In this document: positions 44,756 through 53,960 of the stretch, in pieces
Layout: the number at the start of each line of letters is the position of its first letter
How positions within the stretch are numbered: the stretch's first letter is position 1
NCBI RefSeq assembly: GCF_014396385.1
Contig: NZ_CP060716.1
Coordinates: forward strand, 186,001-250,000
Direction of reading: 5' to 3'
Source of the DNA: Leucobacter denitrificans
GTDB lineage: Bacteria > Actinomycetota > Actinomycetes > Actinomycetales > Microbacteriaceae
DNA length: 64,000 nt
Notes under the pieces: generated by a model
What the model saw: only the letters and a program-made list of their open reading frames with translations
The model's database searches: none
What the model was told of the DNA's origin: nothing
Translations under genes and position numbers: made by a program

Positions 44756-45486
44756 CGGAACACACTCGCGTAGATGGGCGCAGCCCGAACGATATGCGTG
44801 AGGTGACGATCGAGCGCGGTTGGAGCACGCAGGCGGAAGGCAGCGCGCTCATCTCGTTCGGAAACACCCGCGTGCTGTGCACGGCATCGTTCACGCCGGG
44901 TGTTCCTCGCTGGCTCATGGGCAAGGGAACCGGTTGGGTGACTGCTGAGTATTCGATGCTTCCACGATCCACAAATGAGCGCATGCAGCGTGAGTCAGTG
45001 CGCGGAAAAATTGGCGGACGTACGCACGAAATTTCGCGACTCATAGGCCGCAGCCTGCGGGCCATCATTGACACCAAGGCGCTCGGCGAGAACACCATCG
45101 TTATCGACTGTGACGTGATTCAGGCTGATGGCGGCACGCGCACGGCCTCCATCACCGGTGCCTATGTGGCACTCGCTGACGCGATCGAGTGGGCCAGAGA
45201 ACAGGGCCATATCGCGAAGAAGTCGAAGCCACTCACCGACAGTGTTGCCGCTGTTTCGGTAGGGATCGTTGATGGCGTGCCGATGAGCGACCTCGCATAC
45301 ACCGAGGACTCCAACGCCGAAACCGATATGAACGTTGTAGTGACGGGTTCTGGCGACTTCGTTGAGGTGCAGGGAACAGCAGAGGGCACACCATTCAATC
45401 GCACTGAACTCGATGCGCTGCTCGATCTCGCGCTCGCAAGCGCACAGGAGCTTGCGGAGAAGCAGGCAGCGGTATTGGCTCGATAA
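44752..45486 (+). CDS. rph: ribonuclease PH
   Basis: The 244-residue phosphorolytic exoribonuclease trims tRNA 3' ends. Conserved segments are [66 protein letters not shown] and [20 protein letters not shown]. It is translationally coupled to murI and followed after 18 bases by rdgB. Confidence 0.97.
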   Translation: MTEHTRVDGRSPNDMREVTIERGWSTQAEGSALISFGNTRVLCTASFTPGVPRWLMGKGTGWVTAEYSMLPRSTNERMQRESVRGKIGGRTHEISRLIGRSLRAIIDTKALGENTIVIDCDVIQADGGTRTASITGAYVALADAIEWAREQGHIAKKSKPLTDSVAAVSVGIVDGVPMSDLAYTEDSNAETDMNVVVTGSGDFVEVQGTAEGTPFNRTELDALLDLALASAQELAEKQAAVLAR

Positions 45487-45504
45487 CGACGAAACTGAGG
45501 AATC

Positions 45505-46125
45505 ATGAATCTCAAACTGGTACTCGCTTCGCACAATTCACACAAACTCGAAGAGTTGCGACGCGTGCTCGAGCCGCTCGTTCCCGGCATCGACCTCGTC
45601 GGGTACGACGGCCCTGAGCCGGTCGAAGACGGCCTGAGCTTCGAAGAAAACGCGCTGATTAAGGCGAGGGCTGCGGCGGCTCATACTGGCCTTCCCGCGC
45701 TTGCCGACGACTCGGGTATCACCGTAGGTGTGTTAGGAGGAAGCCCTGGAATCTTCTCAGCGCGCTGGGGCGGTCGCGCGAGAGACGATCAGGCGAACGT
45801 GAAGTTGCTGCTAGAGCAGCTATCTGACATTGCCGAGGAACATCGGTCGGCGGGGTTTGTATGCGCGGCTGCCCTCGTGCTTCCTACGGGAGAAGAGGTG
45901 TGCGAACTCGGAGTATGGGAAGGCGACCTGCTCACTGAACCGATCGGTGCAAATGGATTCGGCTATGACCCGATCTTTCGGCCCGCGGGCGAGCGCCGAT
46001 CCGCCGCCGAAATGCGCCCCGAAGAAAAGAGTCTCGTCTCGCACCGCACAAGAGCGTTCACCGAGCTTGCACCAGCGATTTTACGACTACTTGGCCCTGC
46101 TGAGGAAGAACGTTCAAAGGAGTAG
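45505..46125 (+). CDS. rdgB: RdgB/HAM1 non-canonical purine NTP pyrophosphatase
   Basis: The 206-residue house-cleaning enzyme hydrolyses dITP, XTP and similar nucleotides. LVLASHNSHKLEELRRVL is the N-terminal substrate site, LADDSGITVGVLGGSPGIFSARWGG (in parts) holds the catalytic Asp, and GFGYDPIFRP and SHRTRAF end the active site. It ends the murI-rph-rdgB operon, 45 bases before the large fusion gene. Confidence 0.95.
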   Translation: MNLKLVLASHNSHKLEELRRVLEPLVPGIDLVGYDGPEPVEDGLSFEENALIKARAAAAHTGLPALADDSGITVGVLGGSPGIFSARWGGRARDDQANVKLLLEQLSDIAEEHRSAGFVCAAALVLPTGEEVCELGVWEGDLLTEPIGANGFGYDPIFRPAGERRSAAEMRPEEKSLVSHRTRAFTELAPAILRLLGPAEEERSKE

Positions 46126-46170
46126 CGCTCGCGCAGTACGATCGAGCGATTAAACCGAAAGGATGCGGCA

Positions 46171-49100
46171 ATGACGGAGCATTCAGGCGGGCTTGTTCGA
46201 CCCGCGGTTACTGAGCACGAGGCGGTCGCGATTGCCCACAAGTGCTATGGTCTCGAGGTTACTGCCCGAGAACTTGGAAGCAATCAGGACCGAAACTTCT
46301 TGCTTGAAGAGCGGTCGGGTAGGAAGTTTGTGCTGCGCATTGACAACGCGGCATTCCCGGACTCTGCTCGCGAGGCGCAACACGCCGCAATTGAGGCCTA
46401 TCGTGCTGCAAGTGTGCCGGTTGCGTCAGTACTGCCCTCGCAGTACCCGTCGGGTAAGTTGCCTGAATCAGGCGCACTGACGACACGGTGGAACGGTCTC
46501 GCTGTTCGACTGAACGAGTTCGTTGACGGCTCTTCGCTCGTCGATGCCGGGTACCTCGCACCAGTCGTTCTCCGTGAGTTTGGTGCGCTCGCGGCGCGGT
46601 CGGTTCAAGCACTAGTTGAACTTGAACACCCGGGACTCGAGCGTGAGCACATGTGGGACATGCGGGTGGCTGCTGAGCAGACGATCCGCCTGAGCGCAGC
46701 GATCACTGATTCGGCACTGCGCGAGCGCGTGCAAGAAGCGGTTGCAGAGGCTGACACGCTGCTTGCGCCCGTTGTGGATCATCTTCCCGTTCAGGCGATC
46801 CACGGCGACCTCACCGACGACAATGTGATTGGCAGCTACGGCGACGATGCGCGGTTGCACCCACAGACGGTGCTCGACCTCGGTGATCTCTCGTATGGCT
46901 GGCGGGTCGCGGAACTTGCGGTGACGGTGTCATCGATGCTGCATCATGACGAATCGAGACCGCTGAGGGTGCTCGATACGATTTCGGCATTCCATGAAAT
47001 ATCGCCCCTCTCGCAAGCTGAGGCGCGCGCGCTCTGGCCGCTCGTGGTGCTTCGCGCATCGTTGCTGGTGGCGAGCGGCTGGCGGCAGCTTGAGATCGAC
47101 GGTGACAATGACTACGCACGTGAGCGGATCGCGGGCGAGCAGGCGATCTTTGACGCCTCAAGGCTGTACTCGGTCGTTGAGATGACCGAACAGGTGCTTT
47201 CTCGTCTCGGAATGCTCGGTGAAATGGGCAGTGACGGGAGCGTGAGGCTCAGCGCGACTCACACTCATCCAGAACAGCAGGACGCCGTTGGTTTGGGCGC
47301 CTTGCTTCCGGGCCTTGAGAGTAACGTCGTTGTGCTCGACCCCGGAGTTGAGTCAGCCGCTCTCGATGGGGGCGCCTGGCTCGGAGACGACGCCGAACAA
47401 GGGTTGATTACTGCAGCATTTGCGCAGGGGCATGCTGCGGCCGTGCTGCCGTATGGTGTCTATCGGCTCACGCGAACGCAAGTCAATTCCGCAGATGCTG
47501 CGGCAACGTGGCCAATCGATACTGAAATTTGGGTGGATCGCCGTGTCGCAAACGCCACGCACGCCGCGGGGGCCGAAGCCTCACTTGACGTGTGTGCGCC
47601 TGTCACTGGAACGGTTCTGGCGGTGGACGAGGAGTCGGTGCGGCTCGAACTTACCCACGGGTGGATCCTGAGTATCGCCGGGTTCAGGCCGGCCGTTGCA
47701 GTAGGGCACGTGTGCGCTACGGGGGAGCGGATCGGTACGCTTGAGCACCGAGAGACGATGCGCTCGATGCGGATCGGGATCCACAGGGCAGACGCGCCGA
47801 TGGTGACAACTGAGCCAGACCGGGCAGCGCTCGTGGCACCCGAACGCGTGCCCGCATGGAGCCGCCTGTCCCGAGACCCCGCGAGAGTGCTCGGCCTCGA
47901 GTCGCTCGCGCAGCGCGACGAATCTGACGATGAGCAGCAGCGGCGTGAGCGCGCGTTTGCGAGCGCGCAAGAGCGCTATTACGAGCGCCCCATGCAGGTG
48001 CAACGCGGTTGGCGACACCACCTCGTCGATACGACTGGCCGGTCATACGTCGACATGGTGAACAACGTGAGCGGGTTGGGCCACGGCCATCCGGGAGTGG
48101 CCGACGCGGTGAATCGCCAGATACGCCTGCTGAACACGAACTCGAGATTCCTGTACCGTGAGCTTGCCGAATATAGCGAACGGCTCCTCGCCCTGCTGCC
48201 TGAGGGATCAGAGCTCGACACGGTGCTGCTCGTGAATAGCGGTTCAGAGGCCGTTGATCTCGCGCTTCGGGTGGCACAGGCAGCAACTGGTCGACGAACC
48301 GTTGTCGCGCTGCGTGAGGCTTACCACGGGTGGACGATGGCGAGTGATGCGGTGACCACGAGCGCCTACGACAACCCGAATGCGCTGGCTAGTAGGCCCG
48401 ACTGGATTCACATCGCAGATGTACCGAACAGGTTTCGAGGCACCTATCGTGGCGATGCAGCCGATTTGTCGGTCGGCGCAAAGTATGCGGCGGATCTCGG
48501 CAGTGACCTTGACACGCTTGCAGCCAAAGGGCGCGATGTTGCCGGATTCATCTGTGAGTCTGTGCTCGGCAACGCTGGTGGCGTGATGCTGCCCGACGGC
48601 TACCTCACAGACGTCTACGCCCGTGTGCGGGCAGCTGGCGGTCTGTGTATCGCCGACGAGGTGCAGGTCGGATTTGGTCGCATGGGGTCGAGTTTCTGGG
48701 GCTTCGAGCAGTCGGGCGTAATGCCCGACATCATCACCATCGCAAAGCCAATGGGCAACGGGTTTCCGATTGGTGGGGTGATTACCTCGAAACGCATTGC
48801 CGATGCGCTGAGCGATCAGGGTCAATTCTTTTCTTCAGCGGGCGGCAACCCTCTCTCGTGCATGGTGGGCATCGCCGTGCTCGACGCGATGGAAGAAGAG
48901 AAGCTGCAGGAGAATGCCCAGGTGGTTGGGGCAAAGCTCATCGCAGGTTTCACTGCACTCGCTGAGAAGTACGAGATCATTGGGCCGATCCACGGTGAGG
49001 GGCTCTATCTCGGTGTCGAGCTCGTGCGTGATCGCGAGACGATGGAACCAGCGAAGGAAGAGGCCGCGGCGATTTGTGAGCGCCTGAAAGATCTGGGCGT

Positions 49101-49224
49101 GGTGGTGCTCACGACATCTGAGCGATCCAATGTGCTCAAGGTTAAGCCTCCGCTGTGCCTTACTGCAGAGAGCGCAGACTTTGTGGTCGAGCAGCTCGAA
49201 CTCGTGCTGAGTACGGGGTGGTAG
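46171..49224 (+). CDS. APH-like kinase / LytM-like / class III aminotransferase fusion
   Basis: This 1017-residue protein has three parts. Residues 1-340 are an APH-like kinase with QAIHGDLTDDNVIG as catalytic loop and VLDLGDLSYGW as metal site. About 400-540 is a beta-rich module of the M23/LytM peptidase type (CAPVTGTVLAVDEESV, HGWILSIAGFRPAVAVGH) without a clear HxH zinc site. Residues 580-1017 are a PLP class III aminotransferase: SGSEAVDLALRVA, CIADEVQVGFGRMG and the Schiff-base Lys near 861 in IAKPMGNGFPIGG. The relatives AGXT2L1/2 are phospho-lyases of phosphoethanolamine and phosphohydroxylysine, and their kinases are APH-like, so one chain may phosphorylate an amino alcohol and then eliminate phosphate. 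That coupling is inference. Confidence 0.88.
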   Translation: MTEHSGGLVRPAVTEHEAVAIAHKCYGLEVTARELGSNQDRNFLLEERSGRKFVLRIDNAAFPDSAREAQHAAIEAYRAASVPVASVLPSQYPSGKLPESGALTTRWNGLAVRLNEFVDGSSLVDAGYLAPVVLREFGALAARSVQALVELEHPGLEREHMWDMRVAAEQTIRLSAAITDSALRERVQEAVAEADTLLAPVVDHLPVQAIHGDLTDDNVIGSYGDDARLHPQTVLDLGDLSYGWRVAELAVTVSSMLHHDESRPLRVLDTISAFHEISPLSQAEARALWPLVVLRASLLVASGWRQLEIDGDNDYARERIAGEQAIFDASRLYSVVEMTEQVLSRLGMLGEMGSDGSVRLSATHTHPEQQDAVGLGALLPGLESNVVVLDPGVESAALDGGAWLGDDAEQGLITAAFAQGHAAAVLPYGVYRLTRTQVNSADAAATWPIDTEIWVDRRVANATHAAGAEASLDVCAPVTGTVLAVDEESVRLELTHGWILSIAGFRPAVAVGHVCATGERIGTLEHRETMRSMRIGIHRADAPMVTTEPDRAALVAPERVPAWSRLSRDPARVLGLESLAQRDESDDEQQRRERAFASAQERYYERPMQVQRGWRHHLVDTTGRSYVDMVNNVSGLGHGHPGVADAVNRQIRLLNTNSRFLYRELAEYSERLLALLPEGSELDTVLLVNSGSEAVDLALRVAQAATGRRTVVALREAYHGWTMASDAVTTSAYDNPNALASRPDWIHIADVPNRFRGTYRGDAADLSVGAKYAADLGSDLDTLAAKGRDVAGFICESVLGNAGGVMLPDGYLTDVYARVRAAGGLCIADEVQVGFGRMGSSFWGFEQSGVMPDIITIAKPMGNGFPIGGVITSKRIADALSDQGQFFSSAGGNPLSCMVGIAVLDAMEEEKLQENAQVVGAKLIAGFTALAEKYEIIGPIHGEGLYLGVELVRDRETMEPAKEEAAAICERLKDLGVVVLTTSERSNVLKVKPPLCLTAESADFVVEQLELVLSTGW

Positions 49225-49248
49225 TTAAGCGCTAGAGCAGGGTCGCGA

Positions 49249-49833
49249 TTAGTCTTCGGGCGTTGCCCAAGTTGCTTTGTCCATTGAGATGTCGCGAGTC
49301 ATCTCAGTGAGAAACCGAATGACGACATCGCGTTCGTCGCCTGAGAGGCGCGCTGCCGAGTGAAACCGCTGTGCGTGCTGCGAACCTACGGTTTGCATCG
49401 CAGCAGCTCTCGATTCAGGGGTCACTTCGATTGCGAAGGCCCGGCGATCCACCGGGTGAACGTGGCGCACAATATGCCCGCCCTGCTCGAGACGATTGAG
49501 CAGCTTAGTGGTCGACGCGGCAGAGATTTCGAGATAGTTCGCGATCATGCTGGGAGTCACGACCTCGTCGCGGTTCTTCGCGATGATGAGGTAGTGCAGT
49601 GCGCGCATGTCGAGTGCGCTCAAGCCCATGTATCGCTGCGACGCATCAGAGATTCGCTGCTCTTCTTCGCGAAGCGCTGAGAGCGCTTTCATGAGTGTGT
49701 CGATTTGCGCAATGTCACGCGTGCCGAGACCAGCACGGTCGACCAGCTCACTTTTGGGGTCGCTTGCGTCGACCTCGTACAGTCTGCCCGAGATCGGATC
49801 TTCACCGTGTGGTGAGTGATCGGGAGCGATCAT
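49249..49833 (-). CDS. MarR-family transcriptional regulator
   Basis: The 194-residue regulator has the MarR winged helix: LSALDMRALHYLIIAKN, VTPSMIANYLEISAASTTKLL as recognition region, and RLEQGGHIVRHVHPVDRRAF as the wing. A longer than usual N-terminus (about 55 residues) precedes it. It is divergent from an MMPL-type transporter 106 bases away, so it probably represses that exporter and itself. Confidence 0.92.
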   Translation of the reverse strand: MIAPDHSPHGEDPISGRLYEVDASDPKSELVDRAGLGTRDIAQIDTLMKALSALREEEQRISDASQRYMGLSALDMRALHYLIIAKNRDEVVTPSMIANYLEISAASTTKLLNRLEQGGHIVRHVHPVDRRAFAIEVTPESRAAAMQTVGSQHAQRFHSAARLSGDERDVVIRFLTEMTRDISMDKATWATPED

Positions 49834-49874
49834 GGTGCAATCCTATGGTTTTCGACCTGGTCATTCAGGGTATT

Positions 49875-49903
49875 ATCTCAGGGTTAATTATATACGCTTA
49901 GAT
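49875..49903. promoter_or_regulatory. candidate MarR operator in divergent promoter
   Basis: ATCTCAG at 49875-49881 and CTTAGAT at 49897-49903 form an imperfect inverted repeat around the very AT-rich GGTTAATTATATACG. The centre-to-centre spacing is wider than a classic MarR site. It is the only AT-rich, promoter-like part of the MarR-MMPL gap. Confidence 0.4.
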
Positions 49904-49939
49904 AGTAATTTTGATCGGCTCAAATGGAGGCACTCCCGC

Positions 49940-52156
49940 ATGGCAGAAGCAACGGTCACTGAATCGCGTCGAACCCGCGTTCCCAAGTGGCTTCGAGTAC
50001 TGCTCCCGGCGGTACTCATCCTCGTGTGGCTCACCGCCGCGGGTATTGGTGGCCCGTACTTCGGTAAGGTGAGCGAGGTCTCGTCGAATGACCAGACCTC
50101 GTACCTGCCCGAGTCGGCTGACGCAACGCAGGTGCGGGCGTTGCTCGGCGAGTTTAATGACAGCGACGCGATTCCTGCGGTGCTGGTCTTCACGAGCGAG
50201 ACCGAGCTGACCGAGACCCAGGTCGACGAAGTGACCGACGCGATTGCGGCGCTTCCTGACATTGAAGGCGTTGCAGAAGATGTATCGCCGCCAATCCCGT
50301 CAGAGGATGGGCGCGCACTAGAGGCCTTCGTGCCGATCGACAGTGATGCTGATATCGGAGATGTCATCGGCGCTGTGTCACAGCAGCTCAGCGATGTGAT
50401 GCCAGACGGAGTGGAGAGTTTCGTCACCGGACCTGCGGGGTTCTCGGCAGACCTCATCGAGGCATTCGCTGGAATCGATGGGCTTCTCCTCGGTGTCGCG
50501 CTGCTCGCGGTCTTCATCATCTTGATTCTCGTGTACCGCTCCTTCCTGCTTCCCATCGCGGTGCTTTCAACCAGCATGTTCGCGCTCTGTGTCGCGCTGC
50601 TCACGGTGTGGTGGCTCGCAAAAGCCGAAGTCGTGCTCTTCAGCGGTCAAACGCAGGGCATCCTGTTCATCCTTGTCATTGGTGCGGCGACTGACTATTC
50701 ACTGTTGTATGTCGCGAGATACCGCGAACAGTTGCGTGTGCATGAAGACAAGTGGATCGCAACACTCGGTGCACTCAAGGGGTCGTTCGAACCGATTCTC
50801 GCGTCTGGCGGCACGGTCATCGTTGGGCTCATGTGTCTCTTGCTCAGCGACCTGAAGTCGAACAGCACGCTCGGTCCGGTGGCATCAATAGGCATCGCGT
50901 TTGCAATGCTTTCGGCGCTCACGTTGCTACCGGCAATCCTGTACGCCTTTGGTCGCGTGGCATTTTGGCCAAAGCGCCCGAAGTTCGAGCCAGAGGTCGT
51001 CGCTGCTGAGGCGGGCGTGCCGGGGTCGGGCCTCTGGCCCAAGATCGGCCAGCTCATTCGCCGCCGCCCGCGCGTAATCTGGGCGGTCACCTGCGCCGTG
51101 CTGCTCATCGGTGCTGCTGGCATGACGCAGCTTCAGGCCAACGGTGTTTCTCAGTCAGAGCTCGTGCTCGGCTCGTCAGAAGCACGAGACGGCCAGGTCG
51201 CACTGGGCGAGCATTTCCCTGGTGGATCGGGTAGCCCTGTCTATGTTGTCGTAGCAGAGGGCGAACTCGAAGCTGTCGCGAACAACCTGCTCAATAACGA
51301 CGGAATCGACGGTGTATCTGTGGTGAGTGGTGATTCTCCTTCAGGATCCGCCACTGTGACCGAGGACGGCATCACCGCGTTCGGTCCTCCCGGTACGCCG
51401 GCGCCCGAACCGACGATCGTCGATGGGCAGGCCATGCTTCAGGCAACACTGTCCGATGCGGCAGATTCGGCGGATGCGGAGTCGACCGTGCGCGGGTTGC
51501 GTGCAGATTTTGCGGATCAGGGAACCGAAGCACTCGTCGGCGGAGTAACCGCGACCGCAATCGACACGAACGATGCATCGATCCACGATCGAAACCTCAT
51601 CATTCCCGTGGTGCTAGTCGTAATTCTCTTCATCCTCATGCTGCTGCTGCGATCCATACTCGCACCAATACTGCTCATACTCACCACGGTGATTTCGTAT
51701 GGCACGGCACTCGGCGTTTCCGCGCTGGTGTTCAACGGGATCTTCGACTTCCCGGGTGCAGACCCTGCGGTGCCGCTCTTCGGCTTCGTATTCCTCGTTG
51801 CGCTCGGAATCGACTACAACATCTTCCTTGCGACTCGGGTGCGCGAGGAGTCGAAGCAGTTCGGCACCCGCGACGGAATCATTCGCGGACTGTCGGTAAC
51901 TGGTGGTGTGATCACCTCAGCTGGCCTGGTGCTTGCGGCGACATTCGCAGCGCTCTCGGTAATTCCGATCCTCTTCCTGGTGCAGCTTGCGTTCATTGTC
52001 GCGTTCGGTGTGCTGCTCGACACGTTCCTGGTCCGCGCCTTCCTCGTTCCAGCGCTCATGTACGACATTGGGCCCGCGGTATGGTGGCCGTCGAAGCTAC
52101 GTCACCGTGAGCGCGAGCTCGAACAAGACGAGGCCCGCCACGGCGAGAAACACTAG
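49940..52156 (+). CDS. MMPL/RND-family transporter
   Basis: The 738-residue protein has 12 predicted membrane helices in two homologous halves, each with an extracytoplasmic loop domain after the first helix. Typical pieces are GAATDYSLLYVARYREQL in half one and VALGIDYNIFLATRVREE in half two, the D-Y motif thought to relay protons. Actinobacterial MMPLs export lipids, drugs or siderophores. The ATG at 49940 has GGAGG nine bases before it. Its last 60 bases overlap the convergent LysE-type gene. Confidence 0.93.
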   Translation: MAEATVTESRRTRVPKWLRVLLPAVLILVWLTAAGIGGPYFGKVSEVSSNDQTSYLPESADATQVRALLGEFNDSDAIPAVLVFTSETELTETQVDEVTDAIAALPDIEGVAEDVSPPIPSEDGRALEAFVPIDSDADIGDVIGAVSQQLSDVMPDGVESFVTGPAGFSADLIEAFAGIDGLLLGVALLAVFIILILVYRSFLLPIAVLSTSMFALCVALLTVWWLAKAEVVLFSGQTQGILFILVIGAATDYSLLYVARYREQLRVHEDKWIATLGALKGSFEPILASGGTVIVGLMCLLLSDLKSNSTLGPVASIGIAFAMLSALTLLPAILYAFGRVAFWPKRPKFEPEVVAAEAGVPGSGLWPKIGQLIRRRPRVIWAVTCAVLLIGAAGMTQLQANGVSQSELVLGSSEARDGQVALGEHFPGGSGSPVYVVVAEGELEAVANNLLNNDGIDGVSVVSGDSPSGSATVTEDGITAFGPPGTPAPEPTIVDGQAMLQATLSDAADSADAESTVRGLRADFADQGTEALVGGVTATAIDTNDASIHDRNLIIPVVLVVILFILMLLLRSILAPILLILTTVISYGTALGVSALVFNGIFDFPGADPAVPLFGFVFLVALGIDYNIFLATRVREESKQFGTRDGIIRGLSVTGGVITSAGLVLAATFAALSVIPILFLVQLAFIVAFGVLLDTFLVRAFLVPALMYDIGPAVWWPSKLRHRERELEQDEARHGEKH

Positions 52157-52753
52157 ACCCGCTGCAAGGTCAAAGTAGGGCGTCGCGCGTCGAAACCATC
52201 TCTGAAAGCTTGGCGTCGACGTAAAGAGGGCAAAGAGTACAAACCAAGCGAGCCCCAACGCCGTGAGCGCAACCACGATGAGTGTGCGGTCGAGAGCGGT
52301 CGCATCACTCGGCAGCAATTGCGAAAACAGGGCCGTGAAAAACAGGAGCGCCTTCGGGTTCGAAATATTGGTTACGAACCCGAGGGCGAGCGGGTGGCGA
52401 GTGGCCGGAACAGGCGAACTTGTGACAGGTGCGGCTGCGCCACTCCTCAGGATTCTTATGCCGCTCCGGATGCTCTGAACGCCGATCCAGATGAGAACTG
52501 CGGATCCCAGTGCCTGCAACGCTGGGATGGTGGCGGGGAAGGCTCGCATGAGTGCGGCAAGTCCGAGCACCGAGGCAGAGGTCCAGAGAAAATTGCCGAT
52601 CATGATGCCGACGGCAGCGATCACCGCTGCACGCCGCTCACGCACACCGAGCCTGAGCAACAGGAACGTATCGGGCCCTGGAACGACGATTGCGATAGCG
52701 AATGTCGTGAGGAGCGTTACCCAACTCGCCGCAGTCATGGTGGTCTCGATCAC
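52097..52753 (-). CDS. LysE-family amino-acid exporter
   Basis: This 218-residue membrane protein has about six helices and the family start FAIAIVVPGPDTFLLLRLGVRER, followed by GIMIGNFLWTSASVLGLAAL. The mid-region TNISNPKALLFFTALFSQLLP is the usual LysE/RhtB signature. It probably exports an amino acid or derivative. Its end overlaps the MMPL gene by 60 bases on the other strand. Confidence 0.93.
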   Translation of the reverse strand: MIETTMTAASWVTLLTTFAIAIVVPGPDTFLLLRLGVRERRAAVIAAVGIMIGNFLWTSASVLGLAALMRAFPATIPALQALGSAVLIWIGVQSIRSGIRILRSGAAAPVTSSPVPATRHPLALGFVTNISNPKALLFFTALFSQLLPSDATALDRTLIVVALTALGLAWFVLFALFTSTPSFQRWFRRATPYFDLAAGLVFLAVAGLVLFELALTVT

Positions 52754-52811
52754 TTACCTATGTTGCCAGATTTGGCGGTCCCGCTCGTGCAGGTTCGATA
52801 CGATGCTTTTC

Positions 52812-53240
52812 ATGAGCGAAGAGACAACAGACGACGCCGTTGAGTTTGCGCACCAACTGTTCGATGCGGCACGCGAGGGCAACACAGAGTTTGTGTTGAC
52901 CGCAATCGATCAGGGTGTACCGATCGATCTCTCTGACGCAAAGGGCAATACGTTGCTCATGCTTGCCGCGTATCACAGCCATGGTGAGCTCGTTGCTGGG
53001 CTGGTCGAACGCGGTGCCGATGTCAATCGACTGAACGACAGGGGTCAGAGCCCGCTCGCAGGCGCAGTATTCAAGCGCGCAGACGACGTGATTCGGGTGT
53101 TGCTCGCACACGGCGCTGATCCAGGGGCTGGATCGCCGACTGCTCGCGCAACCGCGCGTATGTTCGGGATTGACCTAATTGAACATGTAGGTGAAAGCGC
53201 ACGTGCCGAAGAAGACGACAAAGGCGGCGAAGCCAACTAG
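52812..53240 (+). CDS. ankyrin-repeat protein
   Basis: The 142-residue soluble protein consists of about three ankyrin repeats: DAAREGNTEFVLTAIDQGVP, KGNTLLMLAAYHSHGELV and RGQSPLAGAVFKRADDVIRV with LLAHGADP. It probably mediates a protein-protein contact. The ATG at 52812 (MSEETTD) is favoured over one three codons earlier, though neither has a strong ribosome site. Its 3' end overlaps a small leftward gene by 66 bases. Confidence 0.85.
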   Translation: MSEETTDDAVEFAHQLFDAAREGNTEFVLTAIDQGVPIDLSDAKGNTLLMLAAYHSHGELVAGLVERGADVNRLNDRGQSPLAGAVFKRADDVIRVLLAHGADPGAGSPTARATARMFGIDLIEHVGESARAEEDDKGGEAN

Positions 53241-53333
53241 CGTCACCCAAGCCTTCGGCGGAACGTTTTCGGGCGAATCGTCTTCAAGCTCCACGTTTTC
53301 TACATTGGAGTCTGACTGCTCGTGTATCGTCAT
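53175..53333 (-). CDS. 52-residue single-pass membrane protein
   Basis: The short product has an acidic N-terminal half (DSNVENVELEDDSPENVPP) and one membrane helix, WVTLVGFAAFVVFFGTCAF. A GAGGGG stretch precedes the ATG. Its start overlaps the stop of the upstream 145-residue membrane protein by 4 bases, so the two are coupled. No family is recognised; the layout recalls small P-x-AW membrane proteins of actinobacteria. Its 3' part lies antisense to the ankyrin gene's end. Confidence 0.65.
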   Translation of the reverse strand: MTIHEQSDSNVENVELEDDSPENVPPKAWVTLVGFAAFVVFFGTCAFTYMFN

Positions 53334-53767
53334 GCGCCCCTCACAATCGTGGAGATGTCGGAAACAAGTGCAATCGCGAGAACTATGAAAATGACAGCGA
53401 TGAATGCCGTGTACATCCAGCGATACTTGTGATCGCTTCGCCAAAATTGTCGCAAGCTTGAGATTCCGGTGACGACAGCGATGATGCTGAGCCCGATACC
53501 GATGGGAGCCGATACGGCGCCTGAAAGCCCAATGATCGGAACAGCAATCGGGATTGCCAGGTACGTGATGATGCAGCGGATACCTGTAATGATCATGGCG
53601 ATCTGCATGTTGCGGTGCGCTGATTGCTCAGCCTTCCGAGTCTTCTTGATGCCGTTCACTCGAAGAAGTGCTCGCATAAAGCGATCCGCTGTCGGTCGTG
53701 TCGGGGCTAGCTCGGCAATACTCGATGATTGCTCTTGAGTCTCGCTCAATTCATCAACAGCGCTCAT
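53330..53767 (-). CDS. unknown membrane protein (145 aa)
   Basis: This protein has a soluble N-terminus (about 60 residues) followed by three to four membrane helices: IAMIITGIRCIITYLAIPIA, VSAPIGIGLSIIAVVTGI and MYTAFIAVIFIVLAIALV. Between them is the basic FWRSDHKYRW. I do not recognise a family. The ATG at 53767 has GGGAGAA just before it; the open frame extends 29 codons more without support. It is coupled to the 52-residue membrane protein downstream, and the two may form one complex. Confidence 0.75.
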   Translation of the reverse strand: MSAVDELSETQEQSSSIAELAPTRPTADRFMRALLRVNGIKKTRKAEQSAHRNMQIAMIITGIRCIITYLAIPIAVPIIGLSGAVSAPIGIGLSIIAVVTGISSLRQFWRSDHKYRWMYTAFIAVIFIVLAIALVSDISTIVRGA

Positions 53768-53886
53768 GCTTCTCCCGATCATCAGTCTGATGTCGTCAGC
53801 GTACCAGGCGATTCTGTGGGGGAGTGTCAATCCTTCGGTGACGTCGTATGACACGCGAAGTTGAATCTCGACACGGAATACTTAAC

Positions 53887-53906
53887 TATGGGTTATGCCA
53901 CCCATA
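53887..53906. promoter_or_regulatory. palindrome upstream of LLM oxidoreductase
   Basis: TATGGGT and ACCCATA form a perfect 7-base inverted repeat with a 6-base spacer, about 55 bases before the LLM start. It looks like an operator for a dimeric repressor. A second, weaker repeat (GTGTGG/CCACAC) follows at 53920-53943. Confidence 0.4.
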
Positions 53907-53960
53907 AACCGATCTGCTTGTGTGGTGCGTGTTCGATCCACACCCAAAAGGAGTAATTGA

